Shown: positions 34,045-42,786 of the stretch, piece by piece
Layout of the letters: every line of letters begins with the position of its first letter
Position numbering within the stretch: the stretch's first letter is position 1
Source of the DNA: an uncultured Bacilli bacterium
GTDB taxonomy: Bacteria > Bacillota_I > Bacilli_A > RF39 > UBA660
Direction of reading: 5' to 3'
NCBI GenBank assembly: GCA_934086775.1
Contig: CAKOIJ010000003.1
Span: 1 to 57,098 of the forward strand
DNA: 57,098 nt
Notes under the pieces: model-generated
What the model saw: the letters and a program-made list of their open reading frames with translations, nothing else
Told to the model about the DNA's origin: nothing
Database searches by the model: none
Translations under genes and position numbers: made by a program

Positions 34045-34800
34045 TTAATCATTAATATTTATAAAATTATTTTTTAAATTTGCTTTTAAAATTTCCGTTG
34101 TTTTTTCGTAATTATAGTCTATAGGAAGTAATGCTATGGTACTTAAAACGTAAATTTTGTTTTGTTCTTTCTTTAATTTAAGTTGGGTATTTAAAACTTC
34201 TTTATAGTCAACTTCTTTTGATTTAATGTCCGTTATATATTGTGCTTTATTATAATTATGCATAATTATGTATGAAATATCTACTTCATCAAATTTGTTT
34301 TTCTTTATACATGTTGTTGTATTAACAAGTTTTTTATACGTTTTTCCATTCAAATTTTCTAGTGATATAGTTCTATCATTATAATTTAAATCTGGTAATT
34401 TTTCTAAATGATAGTACGATTCAATCATAGGATAATTTATGTATATTTTTCCTAAACCAGATGTTTCATCATTAAATATCTCTAATATATCTTTTATTGT
34501 TTCATCAGAGTATAAAGTATCTTGTGGTTCAAAATCAAATACTAGGTATATTGCACTAAAAGCATTAACAGATAAAACGTTTTCATCTATTATTAATCCT
34601 TTTTCGGCTCTTAAATATGAAACTAAATCATCATATTCGCCATTTTTGTATGCTTTATATAATTCATAAATATCATTACAAAATGATATAACTTCATATT
34701 CACTTTCTATAAATGGTAACAAACCATAATCTTTACTTCCTAAGACTTTATGTTCAGTGTTTTCACCTTCTACTACAATTAAAATCTTTTTAGATTTCAA
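34045..34800 (-). CDS. TOPRIM-like nuclease-fold protein (RloB/DUF4276-like)
   Basis: About 251 residues. The start LIVVEGENTE has the first TOPRIM glutamate, and the acidic pair lies in IYLVFDFEPQD; further on NYPMIESY resembles the third conserved region of RloB-like TOPRIM proteins. It overlaps the upstream AAA ATPase by 11 bases, an arrangement seen in ATPase/TOPRIM defence pairs such as AbiL, PARIS and OLD/Gabija systems, where the TOPRIM subunit cleaves nucleic acid after the ATPase senses infection. Start TTG 34800 follows GGAGGGG. Family placement is tentative. Confidence 0.6.
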   Translation of the reverse strand: MKSKKILIVVEGENTEHKVLGSKDYGLLPFIESEYEVISFCNDIYELYKAYKNGEYDDLVSYLRAEKGLIIDENVLSVNAFSAIYLVFDFEPQDTLYSDETIKDILEIFNDETSGLGKIYINYPMIESYYHLEKLPDLNYNDRTISLENLNGKTYKKLVNTTTCIKKNKFDEVDISYIIMHNYNKAQYITDIKSKEVDYKEVLNTQLKLKKEQNKIYVLSTIALLPIDYNYEKTTEILKANLKNNFININD

Positions 34801-35893
34801 ATTCCCCTCCAAGCATCATTTTTTCTAGATTATGACCTTGTCTAATTGTTTTATTAGTGCTATCTGCAAATGTAGATATTTTTCCATTTTTAAGAATCGC
34901 ATAACAATCCGGTCTCATTAATTCATTATTTATTAAAAATGTATTATGGGAAGTAAGCACAGATTGGAATTCGCTTCTATTATTAATATATTTTAATATA
35001 GTAGTAGATAATTCGTAATGATAAAATGCATCAAATTCGTCTAAATATACAAATGATATTTTATCTGTTCTATTCATCCAATAGAAAAATAACCATAGTG
35101 ATAAAGTTCCTGTTGAAGCAACGTTGTTAAAAGGAGCAACAAAATTTTTATACTTAACACCAATTATTTTTTTACCTAATTGGTCTAATTCCACTAATTT
35201 ATAATTTTGACCACAATCTTTTAAAAATTTTTCAAATTTTGGTAATAGCTTTTCTTTTATTATAAAATCATTTATGTTTTCATTACTTGCAAGTAGTCCC
35301 ATAAATTCATTTGTTCTTACGCTTCTAAACCACAACATGTTACTTACAAATTCCATAAGTAATTTTACTGGACTTAGTTCATTCCAATATAAAGTATTAT
35401 TATATATGTATTTAAGAACAGATATATCCTTGTTTGTTCTTTTTGATATGTCAAGTGTTTTTGCTTCTTCAATATTGTTTTCATATTTATTAGTTTTGTA
35501 ATTATATTTAAATATTACATTCCCTTCTTCAATTAATTCTTCATATAATAGTTTTTCTTCATAATTTTTCTTATATGAATACTCTATATTTTTTCCGTTT
35601 AAAAAAAACTCATATTTAAAATCAACTGAATCATCAACTGAATTTCCATTTATATAATAAATACGCATTACATTGTCAATACCAAAATTATCAGTTAAAT
35701 GTGTTGTTATATCCATTATAGCAGCACCTAGGTTACTCTTACCAGAATTATTTGGACCATATATAAGCATTTTATTAGTTAGACCATTTTTTATTAGTTC
35801 TTGGTTAAAAGAATAATCCCTTGCTTTAGAAAAATCTAAAGTAATCTTTTCTTTAAAATTTTTAAAATTTTTAACACTAAATTTTTTTATCAT
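34790..35893 (-). CDS. AAA family ATPase (RloA/AAA_15-like)
   Basis: A 367-residue ABC/SMC-like ATPase without membrane segments. Walker A is YGPNNSGKSNL (about residues 50-60); the C-terminal half has the signature-like FNNVASTGTLSLW and Walker B VYLDEFDAFYHYEL, with SHNTFL after it. This matches AAA_15/AAA_21 ATPases that pair with nucleases in phage defence or in RloA/RloB sets. I start at ATG 35893 (GGAGA upstream) because the promoter's -10 box abuts the ATG at 35914, which would be at or before the transcript start. First gene of a unit with the TOPRIM gene and galE. Confidence 0.8.
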   Translation of the reverse strand: MIKKFSVKNFKNFKEKITLDFSKARDYSFNQELIKNGLTNKMLIYGPNNSGKSNLGAAIMDITTHLTDNFGIDNVMRIYYINGNSVDDSVDFKYEFFLNGKNIEYSYKKNYEEKLLYEELIEEGNVIFKYNYKTNKYENNIEEAKTLDISKRTNKDISVLKYIYNNTLYWNELSPVKLLMEFVSNMLWFRSVRTNEFMGLLASNENINDFIIKEKLLPKFEKFLKDCGQNYKLVELDQLGKKIIGVKYKNFVAPFNNVASTGTLSLWLFFYWMNRTDKISFVYLDEFDAFYHYELSTTILKYINNRSEFQSVLTSHNTFLINNELMRPDCYAILKNGKISTFADSTNKTIRQGHNLEKMMLGGEFEI

Positions 35894-35914
35894 AATTATT
35901 TCTCCTGTATTCAT

Positions 35915-35943
35915 ATTATACTCCTTTTGTAACTTTTTTTCAA
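35915..35943 (-). promoter_or_regulatory. Promoter of the ATPase/TOPRIM operon
   Basis: TTGAAA (35938-35943), 17-base spacer and TATAAT (35915-35920) on the minus strand, which puts the predicted transcript start near 35908. The ribosome binding site of ATG 35893 fits in the short leader. Confidence 0.75.
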
Positions 35944-35950
35944 TATATAA

Positions 35951-35965
35951 TGTAATTTATTTACA
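35951..35965. promoter_or_regulatory. Possible operator TGTAA-N5-TTACA
   Basis: A perfect 5-bp inverted repeat next to the -35 box of the ATPase operon, in the divergent space shared with the XRE gene. The neighbouring regulator could bind here; related half-sites (AATGT, ACATT) recur to 36005. Inference. Confidence 0.35.
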
Positions 35966-36042
35966 CACTATATATTATGACAATGTTTACATAAAATGAT
36001 ACATTATTTAATTAAATAAGATTTTAGTTTTTTTCTCATTAA

Positions 36043-36051
36043 TGTTATAAT
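36043..36051 (+). promoter_or_regulatory. Extended -10 promoter for the XRE gene
   Basis: TGTTATAAT (extended -10 TGnTATAAT) 23 bases before ATG 36074; no good -35 box. Confidence 0.5.
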
Positions 36052-36073
36052 TGTGATTAAGGAGGAAATATAT

Positions 36074-36313
36074 ATGAATGAAATTGGAACAAATCTTAAA
36101 AATGCTAGATTATTAAAAAATTTAACTTTAAAAGAAGCGGGATTGTTGCTTGGAATGAGTAGTAGTACTATTAGTAAGTATGAGAAAGGTATTTTGGTGC
36201 CTGACTCTCAAAAACTAATTAGTTTTGCTAATGCTTATGGAGTTAAAGCTGTTTCTTTAATCAAGAGTTATAAATGCCCTAAGATGAAATTTGATTCAGT
36301 TAGGATAAATTAA
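36074..36313 (+). CDS. XRE family helix-turn-helix regulator (79 aa)
   Basis: A single Cro/CI-type domain: LKNARLLKNLTLKEAGLLLG, then MSSSTISKYEKGILVPD, the classic helix-turn-helix, with a short basic tail. ATG 36074 follows AGGAGGAA; a GTG at 36053 would include that site. It is divergent from the ATPase/TOPRIM pair, an arrangement typical of a repressor controlling a defence or toxin cassette. Ligand domain absent. Confidence 0.85.
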   Translation: MNEIGTNLKNARLLKNLTLKEAGLLLGMSSSTISKYEKGILVPDSQKLISFANAYGVKAVSLIKSYKCPKMKFDSVRIN

Positions 36314-36352
36314 AACACTAGTAAATCAATTACAGATTTTCTAGTGTTTTTG
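36312..36352 (+). terminator. Terminator of the XRE gene
   Basis: AAAACACTAG with CTAGTGTTTT (36312-36321 with 36341-36350), extended inside by AAATC/GATTT, and a T after. It could also end the leftward LCP transcript. Confidence 0.75.
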
Positions 36353-36378
36353 ATTAAATTTTATTTATAAAACATATT

Positions 36379-37812
36379 CTATTTTCCTAAATAATCTTTG
36401 ATTTTTGTTTGAGCTTCATTAACTGAATCCTCATTAGGTAACATGGTGTATAAATTTAGAGTTGGGAAAGTATATGTTGGACCCATTTGTCCTGTTCCTG
36501 TTAAATTAATACTTTCAACACTCCAACCACGCATGTCATTTAATTGCATTTTTACTAATTTTGAAATGTCTTTGCTGCTTATGTTCGTATCCATATTGTC
36601 ACTTATACTGTTTAGTATTTGATCATAGTTGGAGATTAATGCTGTTGAAGAAGTTACTTTTTTTATTATTGCTTCCACTACTTTTTGTTGGTTTTTAACT
36701 CTTTGAATATCTCCATTCGCAAATGATTTTCTTTCTCTTGCGAAAGCTAATGCTTGTTCTCCATTTAAATGATTATATCCAACTTTATAATGATATTTTC
36801 TAAATGCTCTTTCATAGAAATCATAATCGCTATAGACATCTACTCCGCCAATCGCATCTACTATACCTTCTATTGTAGAAAAATTAACTTTTACGTAATA
36901 GTTTATATCTGTATTTAATAGTTTTTCTACGCTTTTAACACTTTCTTCTATTCCATAATAACCTGCATGTGTAAGCTTGTCATATGCTTCTTCACCTTGT
37001 AAAACTAAGTTTACATAATAGTCTCTAGGTATTGATGTTAATAACACTTTTCTATTAATTGGGTCTATAGTCGCAACCATATTAACATCTGTATTAAATA
37101 TAGCATCAATACTTCCAAAACCATCTCCACCTGCTATGTAAACATTAAATGGAGTATTGGTTACATTTACAATTTTTACGATATCTACTTGGTCTATTGA
37201 AACTTTAAATTCATATATTGTTTTTAAGTTAATTTCCAGATCACTTAATTCGTCTTTTAGTAATTTTTCAGCTGCACCATTCATTATAACACCTGATATT
37301 TTTCCATCTGTTAAATCGTTAAACATATTTTCTAAATTGGTATATTCTACTTTAGTAAACTCTATTTTTTTACTTAACTCATCACTTGCTTTTTCGCTAT
37401 TTGTTGATTTATAAATACCAAGATTTTTATTGTTTAGTTCTTCTAATTTATTATAATCGCTTGTTTCTAATACTTTTACACTAAATCTTTCTTTTTGGAA
37501 AATATCTTTATCTAATACACTTAAGAAGTCAAAAGTAGTGTATAAATATTTAGATCCTAAGCCACCTACAACTGCAAATATAATAAATATAACAATTGCG
37601 GTTATTTTCAAGCTTGATTTTACCTTTTTGTTAAATGCAAAGAATAACATTATTAAATAAATTAATATTAAAATTATAAATAATGGTGCAAGGTATTTGT
37701 TAGGTATCATATTTAATTTTACTAACATAAAACTAAATATGATAATTATAATTAAACTTATTATTCCTATAACTTTTGCTATTAAAGTTAGTTTTTTATT
37801 TTTCTTTTTCAT
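36379..37812 (-). CDS. LytR-CpsA-Psr (LCP) family ligase
   Basis: A 477-residue membrane enzyme that transfers lipid-linked glycan polymers onto peptidoglycan. Two or three N-terminal membrane helices (residues about 12-90), a linker domain of about 130 residues, then the LCP domain from around residue 225: VYIAGGDGFG, LLTSIPRDYYVNL, DAIGGVDVY and LAFARERKSF with the conserved Arg residues. It lies beside the polysaccharide operon, read the same way but with its own leader; it is the likely attacher of that glycan to the wall. Confidence 0.92.
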   Translation of the reverse strand: MKKKNKKLTLIAKVIGIISLIIIIIFSFMLVKLNMIPNKYLAPLFIILILIYLIMLFFAFNKKVKSSLKITAIVIFIIFAVVGGLGSKYLYTTFDFLSVLDKDIFQKERFSVKVLETSDYNKLEELNNKNLGIYKSTNSEKASDELSKKIEFTKVEYTNLENMFNDLTDGKISGVIMNGAAEKLLKDELSDLEINLKTIYEFKVSIDQVDIVKIVNVTNTPFNVYIAGGDGFGSIDAIFNTDVNMVATIDPINRKVLLTSIPRDYYVNLVLQGEEAYDKLTHAGYYGIEESVKSVEKLLNTDINYYVKVNFSTIEGIVDAIGGVDVYSDYDFYERAFRKYHYKVGYNHLNGEQALAFARERKSFANGDIQRVKNQQKVVEAIIKKVTSSTALISNYDQILNSISDNMDTNISSKDISKLVKMQLNDMRGWSVESINLTGTGQMGPTYTFPTLNLYTMLPNEDSVNEAQTKIKDYLGK

Positions 37813-37966
37813 TTTATCTCCTCTTGTATAATTATACTATAAAACAATTATCAAGTCATTAAAAATCGTTACTGTTTTACAATATGAGTTTCAATAATCT
37901 TCCTAATATTTAATTATTATCATTTATATAATCTACTTTTAAATTGCTTTCTTTGATCTGTATTAA

Positions 37967-39373
37967 TTAAAATCTAAAATAAATAAATGGATTATAAGAA
38001 TTGCTTACGAGTAACATTATTGAATACCCAAATACTATTCCTAGTATTAAATCTTCTATTAAAGTTAATAATATACTATCTGATTTTTCAACTTTATTAT
38101 GAAACCATTTATCAATGGGAGTACTAAATACTATTCCAATAAATATATATGGAATTGAAACAATTAGCATAGCATTTGCCTTAAATAACTCAAGCCAGTT
38201 ACTCTCTTTAAATATAAACAAATTATTTAAAATTTGTAATAAATCACTTAAATTTTCTATTCTAAATATTACCCACCCAATATTAATCAAAAGCAATGAA
38301 TATAGTAATTTTACAATGTTTGGTAACTTCTCAAGATATTTGCTCAAAAATAATTTTTCTACTAATAAAATTAAGGCATAATATAAACCCCATAAAATAA
38401 AATTGTAACTAGCACCATGCCATATTCCTGTTAAAGTCCAAACTATAAATATATTTCTAATTAACTTTGTTTTACTTACCCTATTCCCACCAAGTGGAAT
38501 ATAAACGTAGTCTCTAAAGAATGATGATAATGAGATATGCCATTTTCTCCAGAAGTCTGTTATACTTTTAGCAATATACGGATAGTTAAAGTTTTCTAAG
38601 AAATTAAAACCAAACATTTTTCCTAATCCAATTGCCATGTCAGAGTACCCACTAAAATCAAAATATATTTGAAGTGTATAACATATACTTGCTACCCAAA
38701 GTATTCCACTGCCATATAGCGTATAATTACTATAAACGTAATCGCAGAAATATGCAACATTATTAGCAATAATAACTTTTTTACCTAGCCCCCAAATAAA
38801 TCTTTTGAATCCAAATATAAAACTTTCTATTGTCGTTTTTCTATTTCCTATTTCATTTTCCACTGTTTCATATCTTACGATTGGACCAGCTATTAATTGA
38901 GGGAAAAATGATACATATAGTAGTAATCTAAAATAGTTTTTTTGAACTTTAACATTACCTCTATATAAATCAATAATGTAAGATAATATTTGAAATGTAT
39001 AAAAACTTATTCCTATTGGTAAAACTAAATTAATTTTATTAATATTAGATTTAAATATAGAATTTAATATACCTATAGAAAAATCTAAATATTTAAATAT
39101 AAATAAATTAAGTAACAATAAGAATATACTTAATATTAGGTATATTCTTTTAGATTTAATACTTTTGGTACCATTCATTTTTAATCCAAATATATAAACT
39201 ATTAAAACCGTTAGTAACATTAATACTATGTATTTTGGTTCTCCCCAAGAATAAAATATAAGTGAGAATATCAATAATATTGTATTTCTATATTTTATAT
39301 TTTTTATAGGAAAATATAAAATTAACAAAAGTAATAAAAATCCAAATATAAATGTTGTACTACTGAATAACAT
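37967..39373 (-). CDS. MBOAT family O-acyltransferase (AlgI/PatA-like)
   Basis: A 468-residue membrane protein with about 11 helices. The catalytic His lies in LTGIWHGASYNFILWG; the DFSGYSDMAIGLGKMFG segment is the other MBOAT hallmark. These proteins move acetyl (or similar) groups across the membrane for O-acetylation of polysaccharides, with an AlgJ/X or DHHW-type partner outside. The partner gene lies just upstream (11 bases). Probably the last gene of the glycan transcript. Confidence 0.92.
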   Translation of the reverse strand: MLFSSTTFIFGFLLLLLILYFPIKNIKYRNTILLIFSLIFYSWGEPKYIVLMLLTVLIVYIFGLKMNGTKSIKSKRIYLILSIFLLLLNLFIFKYLDFSIGILNSIFKSNINKINLVLPIGISFYTFQILSYIIDLYRGNVKVQKNYFRLLLYVSFFPQLIAGPIVRYETVENEIGNRKTTIESFIFGFKRFIWGLGKKVIIANNVAYFCDYVYSNYTLYGSGILWVASICYTLQIYFDFSGYSDMAIGLGKMFGFNFLENFNYPYIAKSITDFWRKWHISLSSFFRDYVYIPLGGNRVSKTKLIRNIFIVWTLTGIWHGASYNFILWGLYYALILLVEKLFLSKYLEKLPNIVKLLYSLLLINIGWVIFRIENLSDLLQILNNLFIFKESNWLELFKANAMLIVSIPYIFIGIVFSTPIDKWFHNKVEKSDSILLTLIEDLILGIVFGYSIMLLVSNSYNPFIYFRF

Positions 39374-39384
39374 AATCTTCCTCC

Positions 39385-40557
39385 TTAATTTATTAGAAAA
39401 TCTTTCATTGTATAGAACGAAACATTACCAATAAATAATACTTTATTAATATTATATTTTTCAATATAATAATTAAAATCAAATTCTTTACCTATATCGC
39501 GTTTATAATTTCTCAAATCAATAGATATAGTTGTATTAAAACTTTCTGCTAATAACTTAAGAATTGCATTATCATAGCTTTCTCCAATTATCAAAATGTT
39601 ATCTTTGGTTTTATCAGATGATTCAAAAATAATTTCGCCATTATCACTACCATACACGTTACCATATGTTACTGGTAGTGTTACATTATCTAAAATGTAT
39701 TCTTCTTGGTGACCATAATTTTGTTCTTTTCCATTAACCATTATTCTTAATTTACTAAAATCATAATTGTAAATACAAAATTTTTCTGTTACAACTTTGT
39801 TAAATATAGATGAAGATGATTTAGTACCACTATAATTTTTAGATATACATTTTATTCCTTTAGCTTTTTTACTTAAATTGATATTTAATAGTTTTAGTAC
39901 GTCTTCATATCCTTTCCTAGCCCCTTCATAATTCCAGTGGTGATCAGTTTTTAAAAAATATTTGTCAAATGTTTCAAAATTATCAATTTCTAATTTACTA
40001 GATTTAATATTTTTCATATTAGAAATAATATATTCATATATTCCCGACTTGCTATTATCATTAAAATTTATATCAGCATCTCTTTCTATATAATACACAT
40101 AAAAATCAATATTTGGGTGTTTTTTTATTAAAGAATTATAATTTCTAATCTTAATGTTTAAATTACTTTTTTCTTTATTTAAATCATATTTATTATATAC
40201 AAGATTATCTTTGCCGTAAAAATTAACGTTTGATAATGATAAGTAATCTATTTTATTATTATTAAAGTAAATATCAACATAATTTTTTATTAATGTTGCC
40301 TTAAATATATTATTTGCACTTTTCAATTTTGATGATAATAATATTTGATCTGAAAGAGTATTTTCGATATTGTTTTGAGTTTTGCTATTTAAATAACTAT
40401 TAAAAGATATTTTTTCGTATTTATTAGCATACCTATTTTCTCTTTCTAATATGTCAATTGGTTTAAATAAGGATTTTATAAAACTCAACAGAACAAATGA
40501 GAAAATACATATTACAAATAAAATATTGATTATATTTTTTTTAATTTTATTTTTCAT
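39385..40557 (-). CDS. DHHW/AlgX-type SGNH-like protein
   Basis: A 390-residue protein with one N-terminal membrane helix (residues 10-30) and an outside domain. FLKTDHHWNYEGARKG is the DHHW signature, where Asp-His binds catalytically, and FRYANKY-type segments in the front are characteristic. ILIIGESYDNAILK contains the nucleophile Ser. It probably transfers the acetyl group supplied by the adjacent MBOAT protein onto the glycan. Start ATG 40557 or TTG just upstream. Confidence 0.82.
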   Translation of the reverse strand: MKNKIKKNIINILFVICIFSFVLLSFIKSLFKPIDILERENRYANKYEKISFNSYLNSKTQNNIENTLSDQILLSSKLKSANNIFKATLIKNYVDIYFNNNKIDYLSLSNVNFYGKDNLVYNKYDLNKEKSNLNIKIRNYNSLIKKHPNIDFYVYYIERDADINFNDNSKSGIYEYIISNMKNIKSSKLEIDNFETFDKYFLKTDHHWNYEGARKGYEDVLKLLNINLSKKAKGIKCISKNYSGTKSSSSIFNKVVTEKFCIYNYDFSKLRIMVNGKEQNYGHQEEYILDNVTLPVTYGNVYGSDNGEIIFESSDKTKDNILIIGESYDNAILKLLAESFNTTISIDLRNYKRDIGKEFDFNYYIEKYNINKVLFIGNVSFYTMKDFLIN

Positions 40558-40586
40558 CAATCAATCACATCCTCTAACTCACCACA

Positions 40587-41066
40587 TCAATTATTGTCTA
40601 TGTAATTTTCAATTAATTCAACCATCTTATTAGTATTACTCTTATACATATTTGGGTTAAATGTTTTTGCTTTTATTAAAGCCTTATCTAATTCATTAGG
40701 GTCCATTAACGGAATAATATAACCCATCCTAGAAAAATTCTTAATTATTTGAATTTGATGATCATTAATATGTTCTTTATACTTCTCTAATCTAGGACAT
40801 ACAATAACTTTTTTACCGTTTTTTAATCCATCAGTAATTGTACCCACTCCACCGTGACAAATTATTAAAGAAGCTTCTTTTAAAATTTTTTTAAATTCGT
40901 CCATCTCAATAAATCCCATCATTTTCATTTTATTGGATTTAAATGACGTTTTACCTGCTTGAACAATTACTTCTTCTTTTATATTTCCTAACTCAATTTG
41001 TTTTTCAACACTTTTTAGAAGTCTATCAAATTGCATATCTTGAGTACCTACAGTTACAAATATCAA
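40587..41066 (-). CDS. Alg13/PssE-like glycosyltransferase subunit
   Basis: About 159 residues, the C-terminal half of a GT28-type enzyme split in two. It begins IFVTVGTQDMQFDRLLKSV, as in EpsF/CpsG/PssE proteins, with IICHGGVGTITDGLKNGK binding the nucleotide-sugar donor. It needs the Alg14-like partner encoded upstream, which overlaps it by four bases. Start TTG 41066, after a GGGGGGTGG site. The pair transfers a sugar (often GlcNAc or Gal in beta-1,4 linkage) to a lipid-linked acceptor at the membrane. Confidence 0.88.
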   Translation of the reverse strand: MIFVTVGTQDMQFDRLLKSVEKQIELGNIKEEVIVQAGKTSFKSNKMKMMGFIEMDEFKKILKEASLIICHGGVGTITDGLKNGKKVIVCPRLEKYKEHINDHQIQIIKNFSRMGYIIPLMDPNELDKALIKAKTFNPNMYKSNTNKMVELIENYIDNN

Positions 41067-41542
41067 TATATCCACCCCCCATAAACTGCTTTAGGATATA
41101 CTTTAATCATATCCTCCCATTGTACAATAAATAAATCAGCAAATTTATAAACAATATTACCTGTTTTAGTTCTAGTTTCGCTATTAGCAAAAGATTCAAT
41201 AAAGATAATTTTACTACCAAATATTTTGCCAATGCAGCACATAGGGCCAACAGTATGAGCGCCAGTTGTTACGATATATCCCGGCTTGAATTTTAAATAG
41301 TAATATAAACTTTTAAAACAGTTAGCAGTCAACTTAAAAATATATTTAAACTTATGCTTAGGAGTACCATAAATTAAATATCCAACATGATTCTTTCCAA
41401 ACTTATTTTTTAAATTAACATTAGTTGGGGTGTTTTCAGTAATAATTAAATACTCATATTTTTCAAACATTTTCTTTAGCATCAACATTTCGCTTAGGTG
41501 GCCACCTGTGCTTGATATGAACATAACTTTCTTTTTCTTCAT
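41063..41542 (-). CDS. Alg14/PssD-like glycosyltransferase subunit
   Basis: A 159-residue N-terminal half of the split glycosyltransferase: MFISSTGGHLSEMLMLKKMF opens it, followed by IVTTGAHTVGPMC and FIESFANSE, typical of CpsF/EpsE/PssD. It carries the membrane-binding acceptor side and recruits the Alg13-like subunit encoded directly downstream. Spaced two bases from the preceding GT4 gene. Confidence is high for the family, low for the sugar. Confidence 0.9.
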   Translation of the reverse strand: MKKKKVMFISSTGGHLSEMLMLKKMFEKYEYLIITENTPTNVNLKNKFGKNHVGYLIYGTPKHKFKYIFKLTANCFKSLYYYLKFKPGYIVTTGAHTVGPMCCIGKIFGSKIIFIESFANSETRTKTGNIVYKFADLFIVQWEDMIKVYPKAVYGGWIY

Positions 41543-41544
41543 AT

Positions 41545-42684
41545 TTATTTCCTTTCTAAATGTTTATTTAATACTTCTTCCCATTTTTTGGTTACTTGCT
41601 CTTTTGAAAATAATAATGATTTCATTTTAGCATTATGTCCAATTTTTTTTAGTTTTTCCTTATCTGCTAGTAGTTCATCAATTAAATTGACAAATTCCTT
41701 TTCATTTCTATTTTCAATTATAAAACCATTTTCTTTATTATCAATAATATCTTTAACACCGCACTCAATATCATACGCTATGCAGGGAATTCCAATACTC
41801 ATTGATTCAAGTAAAACCATTGGCAAGCCTTCAGTAATTGATGCCATGAGAAAAATTGAAGAATTTAGCAAATACTTTTCAATTTCTAATTTATTTCTAT
41901 ATCCAAGTATAACGACTTTTGAAGTTAGACCCTTCTTGTTTACTAATTGTTTTATATTGTTAAGCTCACTCCCATCTCCTATTATATAAAATTTTTCAAC
42001 ATTTTTTGTTTTGCTTATTATATTTACTAATTCGTTAACTCTTTTGTCTGGGTGAAGTCTTCCTATAGATATTACATTATTTGTATTTAATTTACTTTCT
42101 TTCTTTGATATTTCCACCATATTAGGAATTGTTACAATATTTATTTTTTTATTATTTATTAAAATTTCTTCATAAAATTTTTTCAATGATTCTGTCAAGG
42201 CAAAAATATAATTTATATTTTTATACTTATGTTTTAAAACTTTTATATACTTTTTATCATTGTTATGATATCTATGTTCCTGTGCAATCGCAACAACATC
42301 TTTTCTTTTAAATTTGGACAAATATTGACTAATTTCATGCCTTGTGGAAACAATAACTTTACTATCACAATGTTTTATAAATTTAATAAGTTTTGTTTTT
42401 TTGTTGAACAATATAATTATTGCCCTTACCCCTTCCTTAAGTATACGCAAAATATTCTTATTCTTACATGCATCGATAAATTCATTTCTATTAGGTTTAC
42501 TTTCATATAAATGAATAACTTTGACTTTATTATTAATAAGTGCTTCCTGATTATCGCTTAAATGATATAAAGAAACAAGTTCTACATCATATAAATTTGC
42601 TAAAGCATTGGCTGTATTAATAGTTGCCGTTTCTATTCCACCATAACCCAAATGAAGAAGTAAAAAAGTTATTTTATTTTTCAT
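41545..42684 (-). CDS. GT4 family glycosyltransferase
   Basis: A 379-residue GT-B enzyme. N-terminal LLLHLGYGGIETATINTANAL binds the acceptor side; VISIGRLHPDKRVNEL and the ASITEGLPMVLLESMSIGIPCIAYDIECG stretch with Glu-x7-Glu are the GT4 retaining motifs. It adds a sugar in polymer-unit assembly. An extended -10 sits about 35 bases upstream, so this and the next four genes can be transcribed separately from the upstream part of the locus. Confidence 0.92.
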   Translation of the reverse strand: MKNKITFLLLHLGYGGIETATINTANALANLYDVELVSLYHLSDNQEALINNKVKVIHLYESKPNRNEFIDACKNKNILRILKEGVRAIIILFNKKTKLIKFIKHCDSKVIVSTRHEISQYLSKFKRKDVVAIAQEHRYHNNDKKYIKVLKHKYKNINYIFALTESLKKFYEEILINNKKINIVTIPNMVEISKKESKLNTNNVISIGRLHPDKRVNELVNIISKTKNVEKFYIIGDGSELNNIKQLVNKKGLTSKVVILGYRNKLEIEKYLLNSSIFLMASITEGLPMVLLESMSIGIPCIAYDIECGVKDIIDNKENGFIIENRNEKEFVNLIDELLADKEKLKKIGHNAKMKSLLFSKEQVTKKWEEVLNKHLERK

Positions 42685-42718
42685 TTTAAAAACCTCACTT
42701 AATTAAATTTATATCTAT

Positions 42719-42727
42719 ATTATAACA
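42719..42727 (-). promoter_or_regulatory. Extended -10 promoter before the GT4 gene
   Basis: TGTTATAAT on the minus strand (TATAAT at 42719-42724) with a T-tract upstream in place of a -35. It suggests an internal promoter of the glycan locus. Confidence 0.5.
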
Positions 42728-42786
42728 AAATTGCATAAAAAAAAAAAGACAATATTTTTAACCATTTAAGCTTTTCTTAATAATAT

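Noticed and set aside
42719..42780. Poly-T/A tract as a phase-variable coding repeat
   Set aside because: It lies between genes, not in a reading frame; at most it affects the promoter.
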